Of a stretch of DNA of 64,000 nt, positions 1 through 11,725 are shown in pieces. The translations under genes and the position numbers were made by a program. The stretch is from Ziziphus jujuba (lineage: Eukaryota > Streptophyta > Magnoliopsida > Rosales > Rhamnaceae), in the NCBI RefSeq assembly GCF_031755915.1, contig NC_083383.1, positions 25,522,501 to 25,586,500 of the forward strand. The letters run 5' to 3'. The stretch's first letter is position 1, and each line of letters opens with the position of its first letter. The notes beneath the pieces are model-generated. The model had not been told where the DNA came from and ran no database searches. It saw nothing but the letters and a program-made list of their open reading frames with translations.

Positions 1-1228
1 ACATTTGAGTGCTTTACTGGACTGATATAAAATATTCATATATATATGTTAGTAGGTTACTACATATATATATGGAATGTATATATAAAAGTGAAGCCTA
101 AGAACCCCAATGGTTACCAGGCGAGGAAAAGGTGGGAGCACTTTAAGTTACAGTAGGAACGAAAGAAGGCAATAAAGGATGGCATTATTTTTCCACCCCT
201 ACCAGAGTTGGTTCTTACCTCTGCTTATGATACTATTGATAAAAATCTAGTTGGCAAATTATTTGTAATATTTGATACCAATCCAAGAAATAACGGAAAT
301 TTTATAATTTTATTTGTAAGGTTAAATATATTTTTATTTGCATATGAATGAAATAAATTTTTTTTTCTTATATCTACCTAAAAATATGATATGTTTTTAA
401 ATAATAATCTAAAAATTAATGCATTTACAACAACAATATTTATAGGAATATGTGTTGGAGTTTGGTGTGGTTTTGAGTTCACTTGGCCAAGAGTATTGTA
501 TTTAAGGTGTTAGTCTTATGCAAAACTTTTAATCCTATTTTTGGTTTGATGTTTAGGTGATTCTTGTTTTTATTTTTGATATGGTGATATTGAGGTTTAT
601 TAAGATTTTTGTTTGGAAGGAAGAAGAAGAAAAGAAGATGTTATGAGTAGGCCACACAAACTAGACAGTACACTAATATTTTTTTTTTTTTCATTTCTTT
701 GTTGTATTATATTGGTATAACTTGGCTCACACATGTGTAATGTGTGTGAGACCAAATAAAATCGTTAAAATTCAAAAAAATACAAATTTCCCACCTAATA
801 ATCTGATACAAAACCTTTCAATCGCCACCTCATATGTGACTGTACAAATATGACAAAGGTTGATGAGATTTTGAACTTCAAAAAACGGTCTCAACCAAAT
901 CAGGTAATGCTATTTTGACCTGATAAAAGGCTGGGATATATTCATCTAAATTATTTGATTTTTGAAATGTGGCATCTTGAAATATTTAGAATGAAATTTG
1001 GAGAAGACCAGATCCAAAAGAATTGGGTAGGGCCTCCAATTCGTCTTAAACCCGTGGACCATAACTGTTGGACATCTCTGTAGTTATGCCAACTTGCAAC
1101 CTGCATATCTTAGGCTTTCCAAGTCCTTTTTTAGTCATTTTTTTTGTTGCTATATTTTCTTTTACAAGTCTATTAAAACATATCAAAAATTCATAATTTG
1201 GTTCAAACATCACAAAATGCGCCAGCCC
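1..1228. other. Unassigned AT-rich stretch with a possible coding relic
   Basis: No gene is recognised here. Plus-strand bases 91 to about 310 read in one frame with a single stop and look less random than their surroundings (a K/R-rich start followed by a stretch containing FPPLPELVLTSAYD). I cannot name a family. The rest is AT-rich with homopolymer T runs and reads as decayed intergenic or transposon sequence. Confidence 0.3.
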
Positions 1229-1241
1229 TCATAATGGACCA

Positions 1242-1270
1242 ATGTGTTGGAAACACAATTTCCAACACAT
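1242..1270. repeat. Perfect short hairpin
   Basis: ATGTGTTGGAAA is followed by a 5-base loop (CACAA) and its exact reverse complement, giving a 12-bp perfect stem. It lies just upstream of the 5' LTR of element A. It may mark a decayed terminal repeat; no function is claimed. Confidence 0.6.
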
Positions 1271-1299
1271 ATCCATTTTACAAAACAAAATTAATAACC

Positions 1300-2165
1300 A
1301 ACAAGAGACAGCTTCTAAGATAAATACAACAAAATTTAGGCATTCAAAAGATATTAAAAAGATCATAAAACATAGATATAAATATTGTTTGAGCATGGAA
1401 AGAATTTTGGCTTGTTTTGCTGTATTTGCCACTAGCTTTGTTGTATTTTGTTGGTTTGGCATTTTCTCTTTGTTCCAATCAAGGGCAACATATGGGAGTC
1501 ATAATTAATCCTATTTGGCATCCTAAATGGCATATGGGAGCTGATTTGGAGACTTTACAAGTTGAAAAATGGTCAAAGATAGTTTTTGGTCAAACAAGTC
1601 AACTAATTTCCTAATTTGAATTTGACTTTTTGTTTTAGGAAACAATCTTTTATTTTGGTTTTTATTTGTTTATTTGCTGGAAAAATCAGCTTAGAGAAGT
1701 TAGAATTTTATTATTTTGATTGTAAATTCATTAATTTTTTTTTCAAAATTAAGGAATTAATTAACACAATTAAATTAGGAAAGGGTGCGAAATTAGGCAA
1801 TTTCTTAATTTGATTCTATGTTGACCAAAATTTTCTAATATTTTTGGGGTTTTATTTTGTTCATTCAAAGCCTATTTAAAAGCTTATTTTCAATGAGAAA
1901 TCAGCTAACATATTTTATAGAAAATTATTTGTGAGAAAGAATTCTCTTTGCTCTCTTTGAACACCTAAAATACCATTAGAGAGTGAGTGTTTTAATTTGA
2001 CTTATCAATAGGACATCTATCACTTATTGTGGCATCTTCATCATATACCAAAGTTTCTAATCACAAGCTGATTAGGGGTTAAGGTGGCCATTAAAATTTG
2101 AACTTAATTGTGATTGAAGCTAATATAACACGGGTTTAGGAGCAAGTCGATCTATGTTCGTATCA
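1300..2165 (+). repeat. 5' LTR of element A
   Basis: From about 1390 it aligns base for base with 6180-6927, for example the shared GTATTTGCCACTAGCTTTG and the shared end GGAGCAAGTCGA..TATCA. It ends with CA at 2165. The start is uncertain; similarity with the other two LTRs is weak between 1300 and 1390. Confidence 0.75.
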
Positions 2166-3317
2166 GCCGAATTTTGTTCAGATTTGGTCTATCTTTATTT
2201 GCTTTATTTGTTTTTGTGTTATTCTAAAATTTTAACATTAGGTTATGGTTCTTTCATACTCCTACACGTTTTACATCTTTAAAAAAAAAAATTATTTCTA
2301 GTCAAATTTGGTTTCCTTGTTTTACCGTATTTTTGTTTCTTAGTCTGTTGATTGTTTTTCATCATTGCTCTTGTTAATTTGGTTATTTATTTATTTCTCT
2401 TTACTGTTTCAATCTTATTTAATTGCATTCATATATCCAAAAAAACCAAAAGGAAAAGAAGTGTATTTGTAGCAACAAATTACAAATTCACTAAATTTTG
2501 TAAATTTGTATTTTAGTGGTCAGGGGTTTGAATCTTGTTGGATTGAAGTTTGTGGCTTGAGTTGATTTTGCTACTGTTGGACATTGTGTTGCATCATCAT
2601 ATTTGTGATTAAAAAAAAAAGATAAAAAAAAAAAACCCAAATAGCTGAGTATTAAAAAAAAAAAAGAAATACACAAAAAGTCGACTTGTTGAATTTAGAC
2701 TTCGAAATTTGTTTGCTGGAAAATTGTGATATTTGGTGTTGGTGAAATTTTTTATTGCTGCTCGAAATTGTATTTTTGAGTGTTAAAATTAATTGGATTA
2801 AAATTAGTTAAAGGATTTGATACAAAAACTTATTACAAAGAACAACAATCAATAACTATCCTATATTTTTAGTCAAGTTGATTCTTGTTCATGTTTGAAT
2901 TTGTTGCTTTCTATATTTTATCCTTGAATTATTGGTTTAATAATATTCTGGTCAGCTTTTCTTCATTCCCAAAATTTGTTTGTTGATTTACCCTTTTTTT
3001 TTTTTTTTTTTTTTGTTGCTTAGAAAAGACCAGAACTAGGTTTTATTAATTCACTAGATATTGTTTGCTTTTTGCTACTGTTTTGTTGATAAGTTTAATT
3101 AGAACATACTTGTGATCTAGTCCTTGTTTCGTGTGAGTTTTAAATAGGACTTTGAGATAATTCTTTAAGTGGGAAAATGCAAGAGAGTGTGAGCTTAAAA
3201 GAGGATAAAAGCCGAAACCAGTGTGCAAACAAGAGTGTCGAGACCTTGTTTGAGTGAAACATGTGAGGAAGTGAATTTAGGTGAGGATTTATTTTATTTT
3301 GCAATATTTTTACTAAC
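2166..3317 (+). other. Untranslated leader of element A
   Basis: This is the non-coding stretch between the 5' LTR and gag, with A- and T-runs and no open frame worth naming. Bases from about 3170 to 3290 (GAGCTTAAAAGAGGATAAAA and what follows) resemble the conserved leader of plant gypsy elements of this type. No clean primer-binding site is visible next to the LTR end. Confidence 0.6.
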
Positions 3318-4480
3318 ATGGAAGATTCAAGAATGAGGAGAGTAGATGGCTCTTTAAGAATTAATGAAGAAGAATCCGTAGGATTCAAGGGTGACTCCTA
3401 AGCTACGAGGAGTGATGGTGAGTACACGGACATGATGGCGATCTTAGAGCAATTACAGAGGATGAATGCTTATTTTGACCACATAGATCAAAGGATGAAC
3501 ATGTTAGAGACTTCACAAGGTGGGGAATTCACAAGGTAGGCCAAATTTGAGGCAAGAATTTCATGGAGGCCAAGGTCGAGGTTAAGAGGTCGCGAACGTC
3601 ATAAAGAGGATTTTGAAGGAGGTAATTTTGAAGACATCTTTGCTCTACAAGGAAGGAAAAACTATGGGAGACGATGAAGGGATGAGGATGATGATCTTGA
3701 AAATATTAAGGTGAACATACCACCTTTCATGGGAAAAAGTGATCTGGAGACATACGTAGAGTGGGAGGAAGGTATGGAGATGATCTTTGATTGTCAAAAC
3801 TATTCAGAGGCTAAGAAAGTTAAATTGGCAGCATTGGAATTTGATCATTATGCACTCTAATGGTGGATGAATGAGCAAAGTACCTGATGGAGAGTAGGTG
3901 ATGAATTGATTACTACTTGGCGACAAATGAAAGAAGCCATAGGGAAGTGATTTGTACCGCTCATTACCATAGATTGCTGCATCAAAGGCTTCAATCTTTA
4001 ACTCAAAGAAGTAGGACAATGAAGGATTACTACAAGGAGATGGAGATGCTTATGATGAGATTGAGCATGAATGAAGATAGAAAAGCAACCATGGCACGGT
4101 TTCTAAGTGGGTTGAATCAAGAAATAGCCAATCAATTTGAATTATAACAATATCTGGAATTGGAAGAAATGTTGCATGTGGCTATCAAATTTGAGAATCA
4201 ATTCAAGAGGAGGGGTACAAGCTCATGGTTTGGAAGAGTTACAAATAGCGGGAGGTCAAATCCAAGTACTTGGAGAAGCAATCCGGTCTATGATTCAAAG
4301 CCAAAAGCAAAGCAAGGTGAGGAGAGCACCAATCGGCCATGGAGAGATGATAGGGCTTAACCTACTTAAGCACATAAATCTGAAGGTAAATCTAATCCTA
4401 AACTTTTAAGAACTAGAGATATTATTTGCTTTAAGTGCCAAGGCCGAGGACATACTACCAACCAATGCCCAAACCGAAGA
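3318..4480 (+). pseudogene. Ty3/gypsy gag relic of element A
   Basis: Gag is the structural protein that packages retrotransposon RNA. An ATG at 3318 opens a frame reading MEDSRMRRVDGSLR. It is interrupted by stops and shifts frame near 3950-3962. The next frame continues with a gag-core match (YHRLLHQRLQSLTQ, then MKDYYKEMEMLMMRLSMNED and MARFLSGLNQEIANQFEL). A zinc knuckle CFKCQGRGHTTNQC (CX2CX4HX4C) is intact at 4427-4468. Stops at about 4145 and 4358 and the frameshift make it a pseudogene. It runs directly into the protease region in the same frame. Confidence 0.85.
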
Positions 4481-6080
4481 ATCATGGTGTTAGAGGTCAA
4501 TGGCGAGTTGGAATTCGATAGTGATGAAGTTGCAATTAGGACCGAGCATGAAGATGAAGAAATTGAAGATGAAGCCGAAACCCTGAAGGCTTTAAATTCC
4601 AAATTGAGCTTGGTAGTAAGGAGAATGTTAACTATATACAAAGATGAGGATCAAGTTCAAAGGAAAAACATCTTCCATAATCGATGTGGAATCCAAGGTA
4701 ACATTTCTAGCATGATAATTGATAGTGGAAGTTGTGCTAATATAATTAGTAATATTGTGGTTGAGAAATTAGGCTTAGCAACAATTAAGCATCTCGAATC
4801 ATATAGATTATAATGGTTTAATGATAGTGGTGAGATGAAAGTAAATAAACAAGCCAAAGTAAAATTCAGCATGGATAAATATGTGGATGTTGTTTTATGT
4901 GATGTTGTGCCTATGCATGCCGAACATATTTTATTAGGTAGACCATGGCAATTTGAAAAAGATGCTATGCACTATGGTCAAGAGAATGCTATTATTTTTA
5001 AATTTAAAGGTAAAATGGTCAAGCTAGAACCATTGACTCCCAAACAGGTATTTAGAGACCAACTTCAAATACAACAAAGGAGGGAGACCCAAAAACTCAA
5101 GGAGAAAGCAAGCATGGCACCCACGACTCCACCACCTATCCAAAGGAGCAAGGCCGAACATGACCAACTAAGTAAGTGTCCTAAACTCAAAATTGAGGGG
5201 AAAGAAAGAGAGAAGTCTGAGAGAGAGAAAGAGAGAACAAAACCCAAGAGTGTGAGGGAAATTGAAAAAACCAAGAGTGAGAGTGGGAAAGTGGAACCCG
5301 TGAGTGGAAAAGAAATGGAAAGAAAAGAAAAGAAAAATAGGGATTTTTATCTTAGTTTTGGTGATTTTAATAAAGCAATTTTGAATAAGAAATCATTGCT
5401 GGTCATGACTTATAAAGATGCTTATTTAAAGATGCTTTTGTTGTATAAAATTTTATCTACATTGTTAAGAGTTTTACTTAATGGAAATTTGAAAATTTTG
5501 GAGAGATTATTTGCTAACTTTAAAAAGTGTGATTTCTATAAAGATAAATTCGTATTTCTAGGATTTCCTATGATAGTCTTTGAGCCAGGAGATTGGGTTT
5601 GGTTGCACTTAAGAAAAGAGAGGTTTCCCGAACAATGCAAGTCAAAGCTTATGCCTCGAGTAGATGGACATTTTCAAGTTTCGAAAAAGGTCAACGAAAA
5701 TGCCTATAAACTTGACCTACCGGGTGAGTATAATGCTAGTGCTACATTTAATATTGCTAACTTATCTTCTTTTTCTGCAGGTGATGATTTTGATTTGAGG
5801 GTAAATCCTTTTCAAGAGGAGGGGAATGATGAGAATCCCCCGCACCCGTACAACCAACAATCCACTAGGATGTCGATCCTATACAGTTGAAGACCGGACC
5901 AATTACTAGGGCTTAAACCAAGAGATTTAAGGACAGCCTAGGTGGATTTATACAAGGATTTTTCAATTATCAAAAGGGCTTATCAATACCCAAAGATTCA
6001 AAGCCTATTTTATGCATCCAATTGGTGGAGGTCGATATGGACTCGAGTAGCTGTTTTAGTGCATTTATGGATTCCGGGAA
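4481..6080 (+). pseudogene. Deletion-fused protease / RT remnant / integrase tail
   Basis: The protease active site MIIDSGSCANIIS sits at about 4715-4750 (D-S-G at 4721-4729), with the typical later [10 protein letters not shown] stop at 4811 cuts the protease. Downstream, 4835-5890 is open for 351 codons. It contains the end of the protease, a Lys/Glu-rich linker (5040-5345), a pre-RT stretch, then [18 protein letters not shown] with VFLGF, which is the end of the RT palm. This is fused directly to [18 protein letters not shown], the integrase C-terminal region. The catalytic RT, RNase H and the integrase core are absent. The junctions lie near 5420-5440 and 5565-5575. The tail after 5890 resembles the MTRARAK-type end of such polyproteins but has stops. 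The open frame is a by-product of the deletions, not a host gene. Confidence 0.85.
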
Positions 6081-6087
6081 GCAAGGA

Positions 6088-6927
6088 ATAGATCCAACAC
6101 TTCATGAATTCAATGAATATCACTAAGAGATAATGGAAACAAGTTAAGGCAAAAGACAAAGCATCCAAGAAGTCCATTTGCACATGGAAGGAATTTTTGG
6201 CCAGTTTTGCTGTATTTGCCACTAGCTTTGTTGTATTTTGTTGGTTTGGCATTTTCTCTTCATTCCAATCAAGGAAAATGTATGGGAATCATAATTAATC
6301 CTATTTGGCATCCTACATGACATATGGGAGCTGATTTGGAGCCTTTACAAGCTGAAAATTGATCAAAGATAGCTTAGTGGTCAAACTAGTAAACTAGTTT
6401 CCTAATTTGAATTTGACTTTTTGTTTTAGGAAACTGTCTTTTATTTTGGTTTTTATTTCCTTATTTGCTAGACAAATCAACTTCAGAAATTTGGAATTTT
6501 ATTATTTTGATTGTAAATTAATTAATTCCTTTTTCAAAATTAAGAAATTAATTAATACAAATTAGATTAAGAAAGGGTGTGAAATTAAGCAATTTCCTAA
6601 TCCTTTTAGGGTTTTATTTTGTTCATTTAAAGCCTATGTAAAGGCTTATTTTCAATGAGAAATCACCTAACATATTTTTTAGAAAATTATTTGTGAGAAA
6701 GAATTCTTTGTGTTCTTTTTGAACACCTAAAATACCATTAGAGAGTGAGTGTTTTAGTTCGACTTATCAATAGGACATCTATCATCTATTGTAGCTTCTT
6801 CATCATATACCAAACTTTTTAATCACAAGTTAATTAGGGGTTAAAGTGGCCATTAAAATTTGAACTTAATTATGATCGGGGCTAATATAATACGGGTTTA
6901 GGAGCAAGTCGACCTAGGTTCATATCA
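6088..6927 (+). repeat. 3' LTR of element A
   Basis: It aligns with 1390-2165 and with 12452-13470. It ends GGAGCAAGTCGACCTAGG..TATCA at 6927. The start is placed by comparison with the third copy and by a purine-rich tract (GGGAAGCAAGGA) just upstream that could be the polypurine tract. Uncertainty on the start is about 20 bp. Confidence 0.75.
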
Positions 6928-6984
6928 TCAAGACTACGTTTGACACTAAGTTTTGTCCTCCAATCTTTGTTAAAATCAAGAAGT

Positions 6985-7380
6985 TAAAGTGGAGACACCC
7001 ATTCAAGGTTCAAGACAGTGGACAGTGAATAACAATAGCAATCAATTTTAGAGATCTACAGTTCGAGATAGCTTATGTGGTAAGTTTCATGATGGACACT
7101 ACCAGTAGGATGGATCATGCTTTCATTACATGCAGTCGGAACTCTTTAAAAAGGATTGGCCCTATGGAGGAAATGGTCAGGCTAGAGCTTTAAGATCAGA
7201 TGCATAATTTCAGCAAACTGATAGGTACATAGTACATGATACATAGACAAGCCAAACTTCAGGAGGTTCTACCAACACTGGACAATGATCTTCATCCACA
7301 GCCAGAGGAGGAGGTCAGAGGGGACGACCACTTACTAGAGGCAAGGTACATGCTATGATTAGTTAGGAGGCACAAACCAC
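6985..7380 (+). pseudogene. Gag C-terminal relic of element B
   Basis: In one frame the sequence reads CGKFHDGHYQ, then CFHYMQSELFKKDWPYGG. This is a decayed CFHCGQ.GHFKKDCP zinc knuckle in which two of the Cys have become Tyr and Trp. A Gly/Arg/Thr/Gln-rich tail follows (SSSTARGGGQRGRPLTRGK), typical of chromovirus gag C-termini. Stops interrupt it. Confidence 0.65.
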
Positions 7381-8395
7381 CAGAACGTTGTGACAGATAA
7401 ATTATCTATACTTGGTAGTGACAGGATATATTTTATTGGCTCAAGGACCACACACTTTTTGTTTTACGTGAATATATTGCACAAGTTAGGATAACTTCAA
7501 TTCCTTTGGTGTGTTACCTGAAAAGTTCCACATCCACAAAAGGATCCTTTTGACCTTGTCAAATGTTTAAGAGTAGTTATCTTCGTTGCATGAAAATTAA
7601 GATCTTAATATTAGAATTTGGTACAGACAAAGTTTGGTTGATGCATTTCAGTGATCTAATGTGGGACGACTTATGGAGAACTAAGCTGTAAATTTCATAA
7701 GTTGGTTTTGTGGCATTTGTTTTTGGATGATGATTTTAGATCTTGGTTTTGATATTTTGTTTCCTTGAAAATTGAGGATTTTATGTCAATGATGTTTTAT
7801 GAATCTAAGGTGGTTAATATTTTTTATGATAACTTAATCTCCTAAGGAATATGATTTTTGGGGCATAGCTTGAATATAAGAAAGTGATGAATGTTTCCTT
7901 ATGGTTTGAGGATCTAGTACTAGTTCTTAGTACTTGGTTGTGATATTAGAATTAAGATTAAATTTTTTTTTTTATTGCTTGAGGTATAAATTCTTAGAAT
8001 TTGTTTGAAATTGGAAGAATTTAAGGTTCCCTCAAGAATGATATTTGAGATTAGGAGATGACTTGGACTTGATCTTTTGGTTTCATATTCTTTAGTATTG
8101 ACAATCCTAAGGATTTCTTTTAGACTTTATAAGCAATCTAAGGCTCTCCACTGGAATAAGCATGAGAATTTTTCATTTTATGACTTTGATGAATTTGGTT
8201 AAAAGAAAGATGTTCGTCGAGGATCATGGATCCTATAATTGCAAGTATTAGGAGTGTAACTAGAGGCGAAAAGAATAATCTCAATTTTAACTTTGTGATA
8301 TTGGTATTTGGTTTGAGCAAATTGGATTTAAATTCTAAACTTTCCTTTTGATTTTTTCGATGGATTTATGGAAAAATTATGAGTTGTTATTTATA
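7381..8395 (+). other. Decayed middle of element B, RT not recognisable
   Basis: A trace of the protease start (VVTGYILLAQGPHTF) is seen near 7410-7465. Beyond that no reverse-transcriptase motif (such as YxDD) can be read in any frame. The stretch is AT-rich and probably includes deletions or foreign sequence. Confidence 0.45.
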
Positions 8396-8700
8396 CTTCT
8401 AGATAGTTAAAGAAGCACGACCTGAATTATCCGACTCATGAATTAGGACTTGCTGTGGTGATTTTTATATTTAAGGCTTGGAGGCACTACTTGTATGGAG
8501 TTTCTTGTTGAACCTTTACTGACCATAAGAACTTTAAGTATTTATTTACTCAGAACAAGTTGAATTTAAGGCAAAGGAGATTGATGGAATTGCTTAAGGA
8601 TTACGATTGTACTACTGAATACCATCCGGACAAGGCAAATGTGGTGGTTGATGCATTAAATAAGAAGTCTACAGGCTCATTGGCTTATGTGCAGATAGTA
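8396..8700 (+). pseudogene. RNase H domain relic of element B
   Basis: The reading [70 protein letters not shown] is the RNase H portion of Ty3/gypsy pol. Usual forms are TDHKSLKYL and YHPGKANVVADALSRK. A stop lies after the YG.VSC segment and the frame stays open from 8560 for 93 codons. It would have removed template RNA during reverse transcription. Confidence 0.8.
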
Positions 8701-8959
8701 CTACTTCCATTGAGGTTGATTTATGAGAGTTGGATGTTAATTTGTGGATGCATACTTCAGGAGCACTTTTTACTAGCTTCTGATTACGACCGATACTTAT
8801 GGATTGTGTTCTTGAGGCTCAATTTAAAAACTTTTACTTGATGAGCATGAGACGGAAAGTTAAACAAGACGAAAAGTCATATTTCGCTATTAGAGACAAT
8901 GGAGCCTTGGTAATTGGTTCTAGGCATTGTTTTCCAGCAATGAAGAGCTAAAAAAGGGA

Positions 8960-10130
8960 TGAAAAGAGACGTTGTTGAATATGTCTCCAAGTGCTTCATT
9001 TGCCAACAAATGAAGGTAGAGAGACAAAATTCTTGTGGACATCTACAGCTTTTACCCAAACCAGAATGAAAATCGGAGTGTATTATAATGGATTTTATAT
9101 TCTAGCTTCCCCCAACAGTTCGGAGACATGATGGTATTTGGGTAATAGTGGATCAGCTCACCAAGTTTGCACATTTCGTACCCATTCCTGAGAGGTTTTC
9201 TTCTTAGAAGTTAGTAGATCTCTTTATAAATCATATTGTAAGTTTGCATGGGGTGCCAATATCGATTGTATCTAACAGAGATTCATAGTTCACATCGAGG
9301 TTTTGGCGAAGATTAATGAAGGAACTAGGTGTCAAGTTGAATTTGAGCACTGCTTTTCACCCTCAGAATGATGGACAATTTGAGAGGACTATTCAAATCT
9401 TGGAGGACATATTGAGATCATGTGTACTATAGTTTAAAGGAAATTGGAATGAGTATCTCCCTTTGGCAGAGTTCACCTATAACAATAGTTATCACTCACG
9501 CATTCAGATGTCACCTTATGAGGCATTATATGGGAAACAATGTCGGACACCATTATGTTGGAATGAGACGGGTGAAAGAAAACTTATCGGTCTTGAGATT
9601 ATACAAGCAATAGTGAACAAGGTCAATATTATACATGCCAAGTTAAAAGCAGCACAAGATAAGCAAAAGAGCTACACAAACGTGCATAGGAAGGATCTAG
9701 AGTTCGAGATTGATGACCAGGTGTTCCTGAAACTCTCTCCTTGGAAGGGCATAGTACACTTTGGAAAGCGAAGGAAGCCAAGTTCTCACTACATTGGACC
9801 GTATGAGATAGTAGAGATGATAGATCTAGTGGCTTACAGGTTAGGCTTGCTAGAGGAGCTTTCTCGAGTCCATGATGTATTCCACATCTTCATGCTCTGC
9901 AAGTATATCTCAGACCCATCGCATGTGTTGGAGACACCAGAGTTTGAGTTTAGGGATAACCTATCCTATGAGAAGCAGCTAATGCAAATTCTAAGTTGGG
10001 AAGAGAAAAAAGCTCCGTAATGAGACCATACCCTTAGTGAAGGTTCTTTAGAGAAATAACCTCATCGAGAAGGCGACTTCGGAGCGAGAAGATCAAATGC
10101 GGAGTTAGTATCCTCACCTCCTTAAAAACT
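8960..10130 (+). pseudogene. Integrase relic of element B
   Basis: Frame 1 carries the zinc-binding tail SKCFICQQMKVERQ at about 8987. The catalytic core follows: IMDFIF (first D at 9091), IVSNRDS (9268-9288) and [15 protein letters not shown] (E at 9382). The second catalytic Asp of the D,D35E triad, normally SD in SDRD, is Asn here (AAC, 9274-9276). Several in-frame stops occur (near 9205, 9286 and 9427). The stretch 9463-10020 is open for 185 codons: LAEFTYNNSYHSRIQMSPYE, the GPYEI module and SRVHDVFH. The tail continues past a stop as NETIPLVKVL and EREDQMRS. It is inactive by both stops and the missing Asp. Confidence 0.88.
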
Positions 10131-10174
10131 AAGGTGTGAATTTTATGGACAAAATTTCTTTTAAGGGGTTAGGT

Positions 10175-11335
10175 TGTAACAACCTGTACAAAAATACCCC
10201 TGTTAAACAAGTTTGACCAGGTTTGACCAAGTAGATTGTATGTGGGTCCTAAGTTGACTTTTTTCAATGGCCAATATTTTTTATTTGACTAAGGTACCAT
10301 TGTGTAGAGCTCATCATTACGATTTCGTAGATTGGTGGCACACCAAATTCTAAGTTACGGATAAAAAGTTATGGTTCTGAGAAATTTTAAGCATTAGTTT
10401 TATATTAGTGTCCAAACCAGTCCTAAATTTTTGTCTGTTAGTGACCAAAGGCTCTATATAAGCCTTGGAAAGTGTGTCAAATAAGAGACAAACTCTATAA
10501 TATATGTTTTGTCCCCCAAACCCCAAGTAATTCCTCCTCAGACCTGTGCATTCGAACTGGGTCGGTTTGAACCCATTTAGTATCCTATCGGGTCACTGCT
10601 ATTTTTGCCCATTCCGGCCACCCAAAACCTACACGCGCCACACCAAGGGAAAGCCCACACAGTGAACGGTGGGTGGACGTGCCCAGATCGGGCCATGAAA
10701 TTTCACGATGAGCACATCATTGTATTTCTTATCTCTTGGCTTTCTGTAGATATAAAGTTTGTGAATTTTGGACGTCGTTTGATAATTTTTCTATTTTTGA
10801 GCGAATTAGTTAAATATCGATAAATTGGAACTGTGTTTGGACAAAATTAGTTAAATTGGACCAAATTGGAGTTTGATTAGTGAAATTAAATATTATTAGG
10901 ACCCATTAAAATGTTAGATTTCAAAAGATTAGCCTTTGCATGAAAAGTCCCAATTTTGGATACTGGATCCTAAGGGTACGTAGTATAATTGGACCGTTCG
11001 GTGTCCAATTTATGTAATTTTATAGTGGTATAAATTATTTTAATACATTTGATTCATACAAGTTTTTTTAGTTTAGTTATTGGAGCCTGAGAAATATTTT
11101 ATTATATTACAGGCACCCGAGTTGAGCCTTGAGGCAATCCTTTAAAAGAGCAGGAGTGAGCATCTGCAATACTATGAGTTATTATAATTTTAAAATATTT
11201 TGGGCATGTAGTATAATATATATGTATTTTGAGTATGTTATATATACATATTGTTTGATTTAAAGGTTTATTTTATACATATATAAGGATCTGTTTTTAC
11301 ATATCTGTGTTATCATTTTATGTGATGGTTGACAA
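10175..11335 (+). repeat. 3' LTR of element B
   Basis: It begins TGTAACAACC right after a purine tract (TTTTAAGGGGTTAGG) that follows the end of integrase, the normal polypurine tract to LTR arrangement. It shares with the other large LTRs of this window the run of TTGACC motifs and the segments GTACCATTGTG..GAGCTCATCATTAC and GGTGGCACACC. The right boundary is not defined; 11335 is where a second integrase tail begins. Confidence 0.65.
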
Positions 11336-11389
11336 TATTTTAAATGATTTCCAATTTTAATGAGTTTTTAAATGGACTTGTGGTACGGA

Positions 11390-11725
11390 CAAGTTTCAGA
11401 GTTAAAGGTAATGGAGCTTTCAATAGCTCATAATGTTTTTCATGTCTCCATGTTTCAGAACTATTTATTAGATCCATCAAATGTATTGGAGAAATAATAA
11501 ATTCAACTAAGACATGATGTGTCCTTTGAAGAGCAACCAGTGCAAATTTTGGATTGAAAAGAGAAAGTGCTCCACACCAAGACGATTCCATTAATAAATG
11601 TCTTGAAGAGAAATCACCAAGTGAAGAAGGTAACTTAAGAATTAAAGGAGCATATGAGTGCTTTGTGTCCTTACTATTTCAATACTAAGGTGCATATTTC
11701 GTGGACAAAAATACTTTAAGGTGGA
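11390..11725 (+). pseudogene. Integrase C-terminal relic of another Tekay-like copy
   Basis: It reads ELSIAHNVFHVSMFQNYLLD, then PSNVLEK, VSFEEQPVQILD, EKVLHTKTIPLINVLKRNHQ. This matches position by position the tail of element B and the Tekay consensus (SRVHDVFHVSMLRKY, DPSHVLE, YEEQPVQILDRKEKVLRNK). Several stops are present. It is followed by a purine-containing stretch and an LTR-like start. Confidence 0.75.

Larger units (their letters stand above)
1300..6927 (+). mobile_element. Ty3/gypsy LTR retrotransposon A, internally deleted
   Basis: Two direct repeats (about 1300-2165 and 6088-6927) flank an interior coding a CCHC-type gag, an aspartic protease, a short reverse-transcriptase remnant and the tail of an integrase, in the order expected for Ty3/gypsy. 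Most of RT, RNase H and integrase are missing, so the element cannot move by itself. Several stops and at least one frameshift break gag and protease. A third, 5'-truncated copy of the same family lies at 12190-13470. The 5' boundary is approximate because the first LTR diverges upstream of about 1390, and no target-site duplication could be fixed. Confidence 0.88.
6945..10174 (+). mobile_element. Ty3/gypsy (Tekay/Del-like) element B interior, heavily decayed
   Basis: The order gag tail, protease trace, RNase H, integrase, purine tract and LTR is readable on the plus strand, but RT is not recognisable and stops are frequent. The integrase ends in the YRL..LPEELSRVHDVFH type of tail (here SRVHDVFHIFMLCKYISDPS), characteristic of the Del/Tekay group of plant chromoviruses. 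The 5' LTR is not visible, because the element starts against the 3' LTR of element A. It is a relic unable to transpose. Confidence 0.8.

Noticed and set aside
2518..2545. GGTTTGAATC-like box suggesting a tRNA T-arm
   Set aside because: No acceptor stem or anticodon arm can be folded around it, and it lies in the leader of element A.
1229..6252. Two minus-strand open frames with the same start (MPNQQNTTKLVANTAK) at 1229-1462 and 6010-6252
   Set aside because: They are the antisense of the two LTRs of element A, so the similarity comes from the LTR pair and not from a gene family.
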